From positions 1 through 54,029 of IMG/VR virus record IMGVR_UViG_3300011116_000659: a stretch of 54,029 bases of DNA, one strand, 5' to 3'. The notes beneath the pieces were generated by a model that was not told where the DNA came from, did no database searches, and saw nothing but the letters and a program-made list of their open reading frames with translations. Positions 7,971 to 16,504 of the stretch are shown here, piece after piece. The position numbers and the translations under genes were made by a program. This DNA is from a virus. The stretch's first letter is position 1; every line of letters starts with the position of its first letter.

Positions 7971-8167
7971 ACTATCCCCCACCCAGGACCAGGATAACTA
8001 CTCGGATTGAACGCCTCGTCCGTTGTGTTATCGGAAATGTCCACCCCGTCCAGGGCACCGTTCAGATACATATAACCGTATGCCTCTACCCCGTCACGAC
8101 CGAAGGTGCTCACTATGGTATCTCCTAATGAGGTACCATAGCTCAGTGGAAGGTGACACAGTTCCAT
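7967..8167 (-). CDS. Small hypothetical protein
   Basis: 66 residues from ATG 8167, 1 bp after the stop of the DUF6744-like gene. The middle reads FGRDGVEAYGYMYLNG, a strand-turn-strand. The C-terminus is rich in Ser, Pro and Gly. Function unknown. Confidence 0.6.
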   Translation of the reverse strand: MELCHLPLSYGTSLGDTIVSTFGRDGVEAYGYMYLNGALDGVDISDNTTDEAFNPSSYPGPGWGIV

Positions 8168-8168
8168 A

Positions 8169-9044
8169 TTAGAAGCGGAAGCCGGCGCTGTCGAACTGGC
8201 CCATGGTAGCGAGGAGGCACGCGGTCTGACACTGAGCCACGGCTGCCGTGATATCGGGGAGCGCCTGCCCGAGCGAGGTTTCATACTCCGAGAGACGGGC
8301 ACTCAGAGACTCCAGACGGGAGCGCATACCAGTCATGGCCCGGCTGTCAACGACACCGTTGCACCCGACCAGCTTATCCTGAATCTCCTTGGTAACGGCA
8401 GCCGCCTCAGCCCGGATGGAACTGATAGCAGCACGCACACTGTCATCGTCAACGTGAACGGTCATGATACCGATGTCCACCCCGGGCACAGCCTGAGAGA
8501 GCAGGGCCCGGATGGTACGAAGCTGGTCGATACGACCGGCGGGAATCCACCAGACACCGCCACGCTCGCGGAGACGGATACCATTGAGGGTGCCCATGAT
8601 ATCAGCAATCATGTCGGACACCTTGGTATTGTCCACCATACCACGCTCGCTGTCAATCTGCGCGTAGATACGACGGCGCTCGGCAGTCTCGTCCGTGACC
8701 GACTCATAGAACCGGATGTCAATCGACTCCGTGGTACGGGTCGCGTACAACTCGCACGTCAGGGTGTTGTCCCCGCCGATGTCACGGTACCCCTCACGGA
8801 TGGCGAGCACACCGTATCCACGGTGGCTACCCTTGAGAGACTCCACACGCTTCCCGTTACGACCACCGTACAGAGAGACGAGGGCCGCACGCATGGCGTC
8901 GAGCGTGCTCGTCTCAGACGGGAGGATGTGAGGTGGGAGCCCAGCCGCAGAGAGGAAGCCCTTGAGCATCTCACGCGGAGCATCACACGATGACCAGAAG
9001 ATGACGGCGCCAGAGGCAGAGACGGAGGTAGAGGTAGAAGACAT
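8169..9044 (-). CDS. DUF6744-like protein
   Basis: 291 residues from ATG 9044, which has AAGGAG 8 nt upstream. The N-terminal half contains AAGLPPHILPSETSTLDAMR and a beta-rich body. Residues around 160-200 (IADIMGTLNGIRLRERGGVW, then WIPAGR) are the segment I associate with DUF6744, found in phages near ATPase/VWA genes. The C-terminal 80 residues are helical and probably form a coiled coil. It could act as a substrate or adaptor of the MoxR/VWA pair encoded just upstream (inference from position). Confidence 0.7.
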   Translation of the reverse strand: MSSTSTSVSASGAVIFWSSCDAPREMLKGFLSAAGLPPHILPSETSTLDAMRAALVSLYGGRNGKRVESLKGSHRGYGVLAIREGYRDIGGDNTLTCELYATRTTESIDIRFYESVTDETAERRRIYAQIDSERGMVDNTKVSDMIADIMGTLNGIRLRERGGVWWIPAGRIDQLRTIRALLSQAVPGVDIGIMTVHVDDDSVRAAISSIRAEAAAVTKEIQDKLVGCNGVVDSRAMTGMRSRLESLSARLSEYETSLGQALPDITAAVAQCQTACLLATMGQFDSAGFRF

Positions 9045-9049
9045 GGTAG

Positions 9050-9295
9050 TTACTCCTTCACGATTGAGATATCTTTCACAATGCACTGACCAGGATTGGT
9101 CACAGTGCCTTCGATTCTGGTACGAATATCACCCCAATCATTCTCATAGTGGTACATAACGGTGCCCCGCATGGTGCCTCCGATGACCTCACCTACCATC
9201 GTGGATGCTACCTGCGTCCCCATTACCACAGTGCCCACGGGGGCCAGGAGATAGGCATCCACCACAGACGGGAGGTCAATGATATCGCGGCTCAT
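9050..9295 (-). CDS. FPxG-family small protein (member 8)
   Basis: 81 residues with VVDAYLLAPVGTVV at 11-24 and GEVIGGTMRGTVMYH following. The signature has A for F/Y before Pro, so this is a diverged copy. It is embedded between the VWA and DUF6744-like genes, with an ATGA overlap to member 9. Confidence 0.75.
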   Translation of the reverse strand: MSRDIIDLPSVVDAYLLAPVGTVVMGTQVASTMVGEVIGGTMRGTVMYHYENDWGDIRTRIEGTVTNPGQCIVKDISIVKE

Positions 9296-9645
9296 GGCAG
9301 CACCTTGAGAAAATGGGGCAGCACCTTGAGAAAATGGGCTTCGTAGCGGGTATCCTTATGAATACCATCCCACTTCACAAGCATGAAGTGGACGGGCTTA
9401 GGCTTCTGCCCCCAGCCTGCTGACTCAGCCTGAGTATCACTGTACCCGACCACGTACCCCACGTACCCCACGATGCCACGGTTACCCATGACACGGGTGC
9501 CCGGGGGCAGCCTGAGAAGAAGCTCGGTGTCCGGGTATGCGGGGCCGGCGCTACCACGCAGGATGATATCCATCTGTGACTCGACAGCCGTGGCAGCAGT
9601 CTGCGTGTGACCACGGTTGATCGGACGAATGGGAAGCTGTCGCAT
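9292..9645 (-). CDS. FPxG-family small protein (member 9), with a duplicated tail
   Basis: 117 residues from ATG 9645, 1 bp after the VWA gene stop. TELLLRLPPGTRVMG and VGYVVGYSDT carry both family motifs after a 50-residue N-terminal extension that itself contains MDIILRG. The last 14 residues are HFLKVLP twice, caused by an exact 21-bp tandem repeat at 9297-9338. Confidence 0.8.
   Translation of the reverse strand: MRQLPIRPINRGHTQTAATAVESQMDIILRGSAGPAYPDTELLLRLPPGTRVMGNRGIVGYVGYVVGYSDTQAESAGWGQKPKPVHFMLVKWDGIHKDTRYEAHFLKVLPHFLKVLP
9297..9338. repeat. Two exact 21-bp tandem copies
   Basis: GCAGCACCTTGAGAAAATGGG occurs twice back to back (9297-9317 and 9318-9338). It lies in frame at the 3' end of a small gene and repeats its last seven codons. 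Exact identity suggests a recent slippage event. Confidence 0.95.
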
Positions 9646-9646
9646 C

Positions 9647-10969
9647 TTACTTGTCCATCTTGATAGACGTGGCCCACGCCGGGCACCCGTCGGTCGTACC
9701 ACCATTGCTCGTAACGACGATGATAACCTTCGTCGCCGGGGTCGGAGGAGCAGAGGGCCAGCCGGTATAGCCGTCCGTCAGGACGATGATGATGTGCGGC
9801 TTCTCACGCGCACGGTCGTACGCGAACTGGATACCGTAGCTCATGTCGGTACCACCACCGCCAGTGAGCTTGACATCGCTGGCACGGGTAACAATCTGAG
9901 GCTCCGACGCCTCCGTGTCCACCGTGTACACAGTGATAGGAGCGTCGAGCGTATGACACACACCCTGAATCTCACGCAGCCCCTCACTAAGGTCGGCGCT
10001 GCTCATAGACCCGGAGGTATCGAGGACACACGCGATGGTAGGACGGTACGTCTCCGTCGAAGGGAGGAGGATATCACCCCCCATGGAGAACGAGGTGGGG
10101 GAGATACGTCGGTAGGTCCGCTCGTCATACCCGTACGTGGTGTTACACGCCATGCTCACGGCAGCATGAAGGTACTTCTCCCACGTCACACGGGCCGGTT
10201 CGAGGATGTCCTTCGCCTGCCGCAACAGACCGGCGGGGATGTTACCCTTACCCTTGGAGGACATATCAGCGATGTCCTTAGCGCACTGCTCCTTAGCAAT
10301 CTGCACGTCAACGGTGCTACGCGTACCCGTAGCAGGGTCATCACCCGGCTTCTCCCACGGGCCGGGCTTATCACCGACGGCGCTCCCGTGAACATCGGGC
10401 CCGCCCCCATTTACGACAGACGTGGAGCCCTGCCCAGAACCCGGCGTCTGACCGCTCTGGTTGTTACCACTCGGGCCCTGACCGGGCGAGGGATTCCCCT
10501 GACCCTGGCCGTTCTTACCCTGCTGCTTCTGTTGCTGCTGTTGTTTCTGCTGGAGCAAGGCGATGTAATACTCCTCCGCCTTACCATCCACGGGCAGTCC
10601 AAACTTCTCAGGCAGGCACGCGCTCTTAGGGCACGCCAGCTTCATGAGTACCAGGGTGCGGTTGATCTCACAGTCGGTGGCGACATTCCAGACCTGGAAG
10701 TCCGTCACACCAAGGCTCTTGGCACGGGCCGCATGATTGAGCCAGAGGTGCATCATCTCATGGGCCACTACAAAGGCCCCCTCATCCACCGTGAGAGAGG
10801 CGAAGAAGCTACGGTTCCAGTAGACACGGGCATACTTGTCAACGGCAGCGGTCGGTACCTCTTCCGTCTCAACGGGCATGAGGGTGGTAAGGAAGGAACG
10901 GAAGTACGGCATCACATCCGCGCTCATAGCACGGAGGAGAGAGATACCATAGGTGGTGGGCTGAGCCAT
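9647..10969 (-). CDS. VWA domain protein with DUF2201-type zinc-peptidase N-terminus
   Basis: 440 residues. FVVAHEMMHLWLNHA places the zinc-binding HExxH at residues 70-74, followed by NVATDCEINRTL at 95-106, as in DUF2201 putative metallopeptidases. Residues about 138-215 are a Gln/Gly/Pro-rich linker. The C-terminal part is a VWA-like domain with the MIDAS motif DTSGS at 317-321 and a TGGGGTDM loop. In known MoxR-VWA pairs the VWA protein is the adaptor of the AAA+ ATPase, and the MoxR-type ATPase is encoded nearby (11306-12457). Both active-site motifs are intact. Confidence 0.88.
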   Translation of the reverse strand: MAQPTTYGISLLRAMSADVMPYFRSFLTTLMPVETEEVPTAAVDKYARVYWNRSFFASLTVDEGAFVVAHEMMHLWLNHAARAKSLGVTDFQVWNVATDCEINRTLVLMKLACPKSACLPEKFGLPVDGKAEEYYIALLQQKQQQQQKQQGKNGQGQGNPSPGQGPSGNNQSGQTPGSGQGSTSVVNGGGPDVHGSAVGDKPGPWEKPGDDPATGTRSTVDVQIAKEQCAKDIADMSSKGKGNIPAGLLRQAKDILEPARVTWEKYLHAAVSMACNTTYGYDERTYRRISPTSFSMGGDILLPSTETYRPTIACVLDTSGSMSSADLSEGLREIQGVCHTLDAPITVYTVDTEASEPQIVTRASDVKLTGGGGTDMSYGIQFAYDRAREKPHIIIVLTDGYTGWPSAPPTPATKVIIVVTSNGGTTDGCPAWATSIKMDK

Positions 10970-10971
10970 TG

Positions 10972-11247
10972 TTATTCTCCGAGGAGGGTGAGAGTCTTAC
11001 AGCCGACAGTGACACGGGAGCCCGCGACACCAGGCTGCATGAGACGAATGCCGACAGTGGATGTCCAGTCTGAGTAGCCCCAGACGACGTACTTAGCCCC
11101 AGCGTACAAGACATGGCACCCGGGAGGAAACTGCACGATGATATCAAGCAATGCCCGAGCAGCCCCGTTGTTACACGAGGAGATACGCGCGATATCGTAT
11201 GTACCTGCGGCGATAGGGTCGATGTCATCAATCTCAGTGTTCGCCAT
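10972..11247 (-). CDS. FPxG-family small protein (member 10)
   Basis: 91 residues from ATG 11247, with GGAG 5 nt upstream. LLDIIVQFPPGCHVLY and KYVVWGYSDW show both family motifs after an acidic N-terminus. It sits between the MoxR-type ATPase and the VWA protein. Confidence 0.82.
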   Translation of the reverse strand: MANTEIDDIDPIAAGTYDIARISSCNNGAARALLDIIVQFPPGCHVLYAGAKYVVWGYSDWTSTVGIRLMQPGVAGSRVTVGCKTLTLLGE

Positions 11248-11305
11248 CGTAACTCCGAAGTGTATGTCATGGTGTACCCCCTCACGGTGATACACCATGG
11301 CGACA

Positions 11306-12457
11306 CTACGACTTGTAGATACCAGTCATCTGCGACATGGCCGTGGCCGCCGCCCGGATATCCGGATGGTTGATAAGGTCCGCCATGAAGACGGACGATG
11401 CGCCCGGACCACCACTGTTCATACCAAACAACGTGGGCAGGGCCACGGTGCTGACCTCGGGCATACCATACTTGTTGATAGCACGGTAGATGTCGAGGCA
11501 CTTACGCCATGCCACGAGGGTGTTACGACGACGAGCCTCGACCGAAGCGGACATCGTCTCAGCCCACAGGATATCAATCCGGGCTGGCACGTTGTAGTTA
11601 CCCGGCGCGTCGAGTACCTCAGCACCAGAGCGGAGGTCGCTCTTACTGATAAACTGATAGAACTCCGATGCCACGGAGCCGACCAGACCGAGCCCGAGGT
11701 TATGTACGATGTCGGCGTACACACCGTTCCGGATGTCACCGAGGGTGGACACAACCGCGATGACACGGGCGAAGTTATCCCAGCTACGCGGGGATGCCCA
11801 CGGGCCACAGATGGTACGACCCCACGGCTTACCATGCGTCTCCGTCGTCTTAGGTTCGAGCAACGCCTTGAGAGGATTGGTCCGGAGGAAGGACGCAATC
11901 ATCATACGAGCGTGACTCAGATGGGCCGGCGTCACTTCGGGCCACGCCTTGGGAAGGGTCGGGATGTTACCGGCCCCGCCCATGAAGTAGTCAATGGTAT
12001 GCGAGGGGTCATACGACCACTCCAGGTGGCAGATACGGTTTGCCGCCGCGGGGGGAAGACAACGCGGCCCCGCCATACGCTCCTGGTAGAGACGGAGACA
12101 CACGTTCGCGACCGCCGTGGTAACGAACCTGTTAGCTTCATCCATGACGAGAAGGCTCGGCGTCTCACACGCCTTGACGATCCAGCTATCATGCAGACGG
12201 TTGATGGTACCGTCGATGCCAACGCTGGCAAGGCCGGAGATATCTTCCGGCATGAGGTACGAGACAGCAGTGGTGGTCAGACCAGCGCGGTCGTAGAAGT
12301 CGCCGTCGTCATCCGACGGGAGGAAGCCCAGGCTCTTAGCAAGGGCCGGGGTACCGCTCGTCTTACCGACACCCGGCGGACCGTAGGCACCGACCGGCAC
12401 GTCGGCCTTGAGACAGATGGCAATGAGAAGGAAGGTGTTGTTGGGATCGAGGTTCAT
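11306..12457 (-). CDS. MoxR-like AAA+ ATPase
   Basis: 383 residues with Walker A GPPGVGKT at 26-33, Walker B LLVMDEANR at 102-110 and a helix-rich lid with RMMIASFLRTNP. Proteins of this type form hexameric rings that act with VWA adaptors to remodel target complexes or insert metal cofactors. The partner candidate is the VWA/peptidase protein at 9647-10969. The target is unknown. Confidence 0.85.
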   Translation of the reverse strand: MNLDPNNTFLLIAICLKADVPVGAYGPPGVGKTSGTPALAKSLGFLPSDDDGDFYDRAGLTTTAVSYLMPEDISGLASVGIDGTINRLHDSWIVKACETPSLLVMDEANRFVTTAVANVCLRLYQERMAGPRCLPPAAANRICHLEWSYDPSHTIDYFMGGAGNIPTLPKAWPEVTPAHLSHARMMIASFLRTNPLKALLEPKTTETHGKPWGRTICGPWASPRSWDNFARVIAVVSTLGDIRNGVYADIVHNLGLGLVGSVASEFYQFISKSDLRSGAEVLDAPGNYNVPARIDILWAETMSASVEARRRNTLVAWRKCLDIYRAINKYGMPEVSTVALPTLFGMNSGGPGASSVFMADLINHPDIRAAATAMSQMTGIYKS

Positions 12458-12468
12458 AGTGATTGCTC

Positions 12469-12807
12469 CTACCAGTTAGCCGTGAAACGAACGATGCCAG
12501 TGATGTAGTGAACAGCAGGATGGAAGTTGGTGATAGAGGGGAGGGAAGAGAGGAGCCACCCGTCCTCCTCGTACGGGGTGCCCATCACATCGAGCGTGAT
12601 AGACTGCGTAAGAGGGTCGGCCCCATCGGCGATGAAGTAGAGACGGCCCGGGTCGGCATCGATGGTAAAGAGCCGGCCCTTACCGGTCGGCAGACCCTCG
12701 ATGGTACGGAGGGATGCCGTACCGATAAGGGTACGGGTATCCATCTGATACTCGGAGCCCTGCTGATACAGGACGAATCCACGCAAGAGAGGTTCGAGAT
12801 AGAACAT
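12469..12807 (-). CDS. Hypothetical protein
   Basis: 112 residues, beta-rich, with a GRLFTIDADPGRLYFIADGA hairpin in the middle. It ends 11 bp before the MoxR-type gene and so belongs to the same operon. No known domain. Confidence 0.7.
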   Translation of the reverse strand: MFYLEPLLRGFVLYQQGSEYQMDTRTLIGTASLRTIEGLPTGKGRLFTIDADPGRLYFIADGADPLTQSITLDVMGTPYEEDGWLLSSLPSITNFHPAVHYITGIVRFTANW

Positions 12808-12812
12808 GGTTG

Positions 12813-13289
12813 TTACCGTCCGTTGATGATGGTAATGATAGAGTCCCGGCTAACAAACTCCGGGAAGTGATTGTGATAGATGGCAAAGTGATATGGGGGA
12901 GCGTTGCGGTCCGCCGTGTGAGCGCCATACTGACGGATGCTATGCGCCGTGTACCGGAACGATGAGGTAACGATGGACCGGTCCGCCTCAGTCAGCACTT
13001 CAGGTGCGACATACGCGAGGTGAAGAAGGGCGTTCTCAACACCAGTGTTCAGACCATCGAAGTAACAGAAGCGGTGAAGCGCGTCATAGGACATAGTGTC
13101 CCACGCATCGTGCTTCTCACCGGTCCACGTATTAGCAGTGTACGCGCTCCGCTTATAGCCCTGCTGCGTGAGCGTACACAACTCAAAGACCGGGATGTCA
13201 CGCCCGTGGAGCATGACATTCAGAGCGATGTTATCCAGCCGCGCGAGGTACGCGCGACACTGACCAGGGAAGGCGAAGATAGAGAGCAT
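12813..13289 (-). CDS. Hypothetical protein
   Basis: 158 residues, mainly helical in the first half, with several Tyr and His residues near the C-terminus (PYHFAIYHNHFPEF). No catalytic motif is recognised. It ends 5 bp before the next gene. Confidence 0.7.
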   Translation of the reverse strand: MLSIFAFPGQCRAYLARLDNIALNVMLHGRDIPVFELCTLTQQGYKRSAYTANTWTGEKHDAWDTMSYDALHRFCYFDGLNTGVENALLHLAYVAPEVLTEADRSIVTSSFRYTAHSIRQYGAHTADRNAPPYHFAIYHNHFPEFVSRDSIITIINGR

Positions 13290-13354
13290 GTTGTTACTCC
13301 GGTGTACCTACTCCTGACTACCACGGGTGCCCGTGATAGGCAGGCGGAGACACA

Positions 13355-13558
13355 TCAGTTGTCGGTATCCATGAGAGTGTTTGTCTCACGGGAAGGCATC
13401 AGAATGGGATCGCCCTCACGCCACGCCTTATGAAACAGGGTGTTAGCCTGCTCCACAGTGAGATGGGTGTGGCGGTTACCGCTACCCTGACAGCAGACCG
13501 TGTCACCAACCAGCTTGGCATCGAGAATGATATCCCCGCTTGCACTGAGGATGAACAT
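13355..13558 (-). CDS. Small hypothetical protein
   Basis: 67 residues with two cysteines (VCCQGSG). Its start overlaps the previous stop by one base (TGATG). A 65-bp gap without a gene follows it. Function unknown. Confidence 0.6.
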   Translation of the reverse strand: MFILSASGDIILDAKLVGDTVCCQGSGNRHTHLTVEQANTLFHKAWREGDPILMPSRETNTLMDTDN

Positions 13559-13746
13559 CAGACCGCCTCCATGAGGGCAGCCTCGATGTCACGACGGGCA
13601 GCCTGACGCGCCGTCGTGTGAACGGGGATGGCCTTACGCCAGCCCCGAAAGAGGATACCAGGGTCACAGCCGCACGCCTGGATGGACTTACCATCCGTCT
13701 TGATGCGGCGCCCGTAGCGGGGCTCGTTGTGGTAGGACTTCGCCAT
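13558..13746 (-). CDS. Small basic hypothetical protein
   Basis: 62 residues, strongly basic, starting MAKSYHNEPRYGRRIKTDGK. A helix near the C-terminus reads ARQAARRDIEAALMEA. It could bind nucleic acid, but no motif proves it. Confidence 0.6.
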   Translation of the reverse strand: MAKSYHNEPRYGRRIKTDGKSIQACGCDPGILFRGWRKAIPVHTTARQAARRDIEAALMEAV

Positions 13747-13747
13747 A

Positions 13748-13906
13748 TCACCGGCTCCGCGGGGTGTGGTAGGGGGAGAACGGGTTGTGAGACGGGGCCG
13801 GGGTCGCCGCCATCACGGAGGCGATGAGAGCGCCACCCGGGAGCACGATGACACACGCGAACGCGAGCTTGAAGAGAGGGTCGATGGTCAGAAGGAAGTC
13901 GTACAC
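13748..13906 (-). CDS. Small membrane protein
   Basis: 52 residues from GTG 13906, which has AAGG just upstream; a GTG at 13915 is an alternative. One clear membrane segment runs from about residue 12 to 34 (KLAFACVIVLPGGALIASVM), followed by a Pro/Ser/Arg-rich tail. It ends 1 bp before the next gene. It may be a single-pass inner-membrane protein of unknown role. Confidence 0.55.
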   Translation of the reverse strand: MYDFLLTIDPLFKLAFACVIVLPGGALIASVMAATPAPSHNPFSPYHTPRSR

Positions 13907-13987
13907 TGGTATCACCTTGGCTTGTGTGTTCCGGTGGTATGCCGGCTATGGTACCCGCTGCTCACGGGTACCATCGACGACGTATCA

Positions 13988-14263
13988 CTACGCGGGGGCA
14001 CCGTACTTACGTACCAGCTTGTTGAGAGACGGGGCACTCGGCGGCGCGTTCTCAGGGAGCCGCGTGATATGCGTGGCGAACCAGACCGGACTGACCGTCG
14101 CCTCCCCTCCCTTATCACAGGTGAGGATACGAGCCGCAGCACGCGGGTCGATACGACTGTCCCATGTATCATACTCCCCCGTAACAATAGTGAAGTTGAC
14201 GACACCACGGATGGCATCGATCACCTTGATACGAGCATCGTACCACTTCATAGAGAGGACCAT
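13988..14263 (-). CDS. Hypothetical protein
   Basis: 91 residues from ATG 14263, with GGAG upstream at a long spacer; ATG 14251 is the next choice. A longer reading to 14410 enters a region that looks non-coding. No domain recognised. Confidence 0.55.
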   Translation of the reverse strand: MVLSMKWYDARIKVIDAIRGVVNFTIVTGEYDTWDSRIDPRAAARILTCDKGGEATVSPVWFATHITRLPENAPPSAPSLNKLVRKYGAPA

Positions 14264-14736
14264 CGCAGTTACACTCCAGAGATTGATGTTATGACCATGC
14301 CCGATGATAGCTGATACCACGGGGCAGGGTAGACGGGTGGCGACCGACCGGGGATAGAACGCGGTCAGCGTGTCACGTATCCCGATGGGCCCCCTGTGCC
14401 ACGGTACCACGCTCCGGGATTGTCAGGAATGTGTCAAGGAACGGGCGCGACCGAACCGAGCACAAGCAACGTCGCGACTATGGGCGTGTATGGGTAGCCG
14501 GCCGGCGCTCCGGAGCCATCCCGCGCGCTCGCACCCGACACCCGACCGACCCCTTGGGCCCATGCTCGGAGCGCGCCCTACGTGCCGTGTGGCGCCCCTA
14601 CGTACCGGTCGGTCACCGTGCGACGGGCCCCCCTTGCTTGTGAGCATGGTAGGGCCCGTCATAGGGTGCGATGTCTTAGGGGCCCGTCTCTCACCGGTCC
14701 GGGTGTGCCCATGGGAGTGTGAGACAGAAACGACAA
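14264..14736. other. Gene-free, GC-rich stretch with GGGCCC palindromes
   Basis: I find no convincing gene here. GGGCCC occurs five times between about 14390 and 14690. ACGGGCCC (14623-14630) can pair with GGGCCCGT (14652-14659) to form a hairpin. It may be a leader or spacer of the downstream minus-strand operon. Confidence 0.5.
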
Positions 14737-14769
14737 AGCCCCGGACACCGTGTTAGGGCATCCGGGGCT
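14737..14769 (-). terminator. Rho-independent-type terminator after the 273-residue gene
   Basis: On the minus strand AGCCCCGGATGCC pairs with GGTGTCCGGGGCT (13 pairs, two of them G-U) around a 7-nt loop, followed by TTTGTCGTTT. It lies 21 bp beyond the stop at 14791, so it should end the transcript starting near 15.6 kb or limit readthrough into the next genes. Confidence 0.8.
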
Positions 14770-14790
14770 ACGTGTCAGGGATGGGTGAGG

Positions 14791-15612
14791 TTACTTGTTC
14801 CGACCACCGTTCCGACCCTGACCCGTGGGGGCCGTGGTAGCGGTCGGGGGGGCCATGGCCGCACGGACGCGCGCCGCCGCCGCCGCGTCGCCGTTCGCCG
14901 CCGCGAGCGCATCGTCCACGGAACACCCGGTCAGAAGGGCGAGCATCTGAGCAGATTTCAGAGCTTCCGCCTTCCGCGTCTCTTCGACGGCCACACTCAC
15001 CGCTGCCTTGATACGCGCGTCCGTGTCACGGGCCGGCTTGACTGCCTCGCCCTTGATGGCACGCGCGTCCGTGTCACGGGCCGGCTTGACTGCCTCGCCC
15101 TTGATGGCATCGCTGAGGACCGGACCGATGGTGAACCCGCCGAAGAGGGTCCGAAGCTCGTCCCCGACCGTGGTACGCGGGCGCGTGGTACCGGCCCCCA
15201 TCACCATCGCCGCGCGGTAGAACGTGACCGACCGGCCGTCGTACGACGTGACGAGATAGGGCAGCGCGCGGGCGTCCGTCTGGGCGTCCCGAATGCGGGT
15301 GAGGTAGGCGGCGATGCTCTTCCCCGCGTCGTCATCGCTGACATCGGCCTTGACGGTCAGCTTGACGTTGACGTACCACGCCGACTGCGCCTTGAGCACC
15401 GGGTCAGCGTCCGTGTGGATGTTGTGGCGCGCGACGTTGACGAGCGGGAGGAACGTGACGGACGCGGTGATGTCGCCCGTCTCACACGTCGTCTCCTCGG
15501 GCGACGCGTACGGGGTGCCGAGCTTGTTTACGATGGCAGCCGTCTCTTCCGGGGTCATCGCGGCGCGGGTCTGGGTGGTCGTGGTAGCGGGGGTGGTCGT
15601 GGTAGCGGACAT
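14791..15612 (-). CDS. Hypothetical protein with an internal 16-residue tandem repeat
   Basis: 273 residues from ATG 15612. A Thr-rich N-terminus (MSATTTTPATTTTQT) is followed by a beta-rich domain (about 30-165) and a helical Ala/Lys/Arg part. AIKGEAVKPARDTDAR appears twice in a row from about residue 169. The C-terminal tail is Pro/Thr/Gly-rich and ends in RNGGRNK. It is the first gene of the left minus-strand arm next to the divergent region, so it may be expressed early and strongly (inference). No known family. Confidence 0.8.
   Translation of the reverse strand: MSATTTTPATTTTQTRAAMTPEETAAIVNKLGTPYASPEETTCETGDITASVTFLPLVNVARHNIHTDADPVLKAQSAWYVNVKLTVKADVSDDDAGKSIAAYLTRIRDAQTDARALPYLVTSYDGRSVTFYRAAMVMGAGTTRPRTTVGDELRTLFGGFTIGPVLSDAIKGEAVKPARDTDARAIKGEAVKPARDTDARIKAAVSVAVEETRKAEALKSAQMLALLTGCSVDDALAAANGDAAAAARVRAAMAPPTATTAPTGQGRNGGRNK
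15013..15108. repeat. Two exact 48-bp tandem copies
   Basis: The 48-bp unit at 15013-15060 is repeated without change at 15061-15108. It is in frame and duplicates 16 residues of the 273-residue protein. Identity at synonymous sites points to a recent duplication or to an assembly artefact. Confidence 0.95.
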
Positions 15613-16350
15613 GGTAGGCTCCTGACTTGACGTGACTTGTGAGTGAGTGAACGCGCTACAGAGACAGCGCGCTTGTTTGGTGGTACGGGTAGCCGGGTTA
15701 GGCCGGCGCGGGTTTCAAGCCGCAAGCTCCACTATCCTGTCATCGGTCCGTGTCACACCATTTCTGCTATCTTCGGCGCGGCTTGACACTTTCTTGACAT
15801 TTGACGGCCGCGAACGTACGTAATCCGCTCGCGATGGTACCCCCATGGGAACACCGGAGAGGGGTCTACAGCGCGTCGTGGTCCGGGGCCATGTCATCCC
15901 CCGGGTGTGTCCGCTCCCGTCGTTCCTGAGAGAAACGTACATTCTTGCCTGTTACGACGTTCGTGTATTCTGACTCGCGACGGGGCAGACGTGTCCGCCG
16001 GTCGGTCATTCGTCGGGAGTGACAAGTCACACGGGTAGCCGTCTCTCTCTCCGCCGGGTGAGAGTGACCGACCGGTCATTCCGTCGTATCTGTTACCGTT
16101 CGTCTGTTGCGACGGTGGTTCGCCAGAGGGTCCGGAGGGTCGCCGTCGAGGTGGGGGGGCACCGTCGGAATGGGGCCGGGGGATTTAGGGGGCCGGGGGA
16201 CTCCTCCCCGCCCCAAGTATACCAAACCACACATTGACCTCGCAATCTCAGCCTCCATCCTCCTCTATCCGCACTATACCCGTTCCTCATCCTCTCCTCA
16301 GACCACCATTGCGATAGAATATACTGGTTTAGGGTACCCTTCCCTTGAAT

Positions 16351-16504
16351 GGAATAGTGACGATTCCAGGCCCATCTTTTTTGGCGTATACCCCCTTGTA
16401 GACAACGCACGATCGTCGGTTTTCTGCTTTCAGCGACACCCATCAAACGGAATAGTGGCGGTTAGAGGAGAACAGTTCAACTAAAATACCCCCTTGTAGA
16501 CAAG
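16351..16504. repeat. Two direct repeat modules with 98-bp period
   Basis: GGAATAGTGRCGRTT at 16351 and at 16449 is each followed, exactly 38 bp further on, by TACCCCCTTGTAGACAA (16389 and 16487). Core and spacing are both conserved, as expected for repeated promoter or operator units. The sequence between the two boxes differs. Confidence 0.85.

Noticed and set aside
9617-12508. Long plus-strand ORFs opposite the VWA and MoxR genes (9617-11077, 11297-12508)
   Set aside because: The minus-strand frames hold intact catalytic motifs; the plus-strand products are Arg/Thr-rich without recognisable folds.
15715-16237. Several 60-75 codon ORFs on both strands in the divergent region
   Set aside because: They lack ribosome binding sites, overlap each other and have low-complexity Arg/Ser/Gly products.
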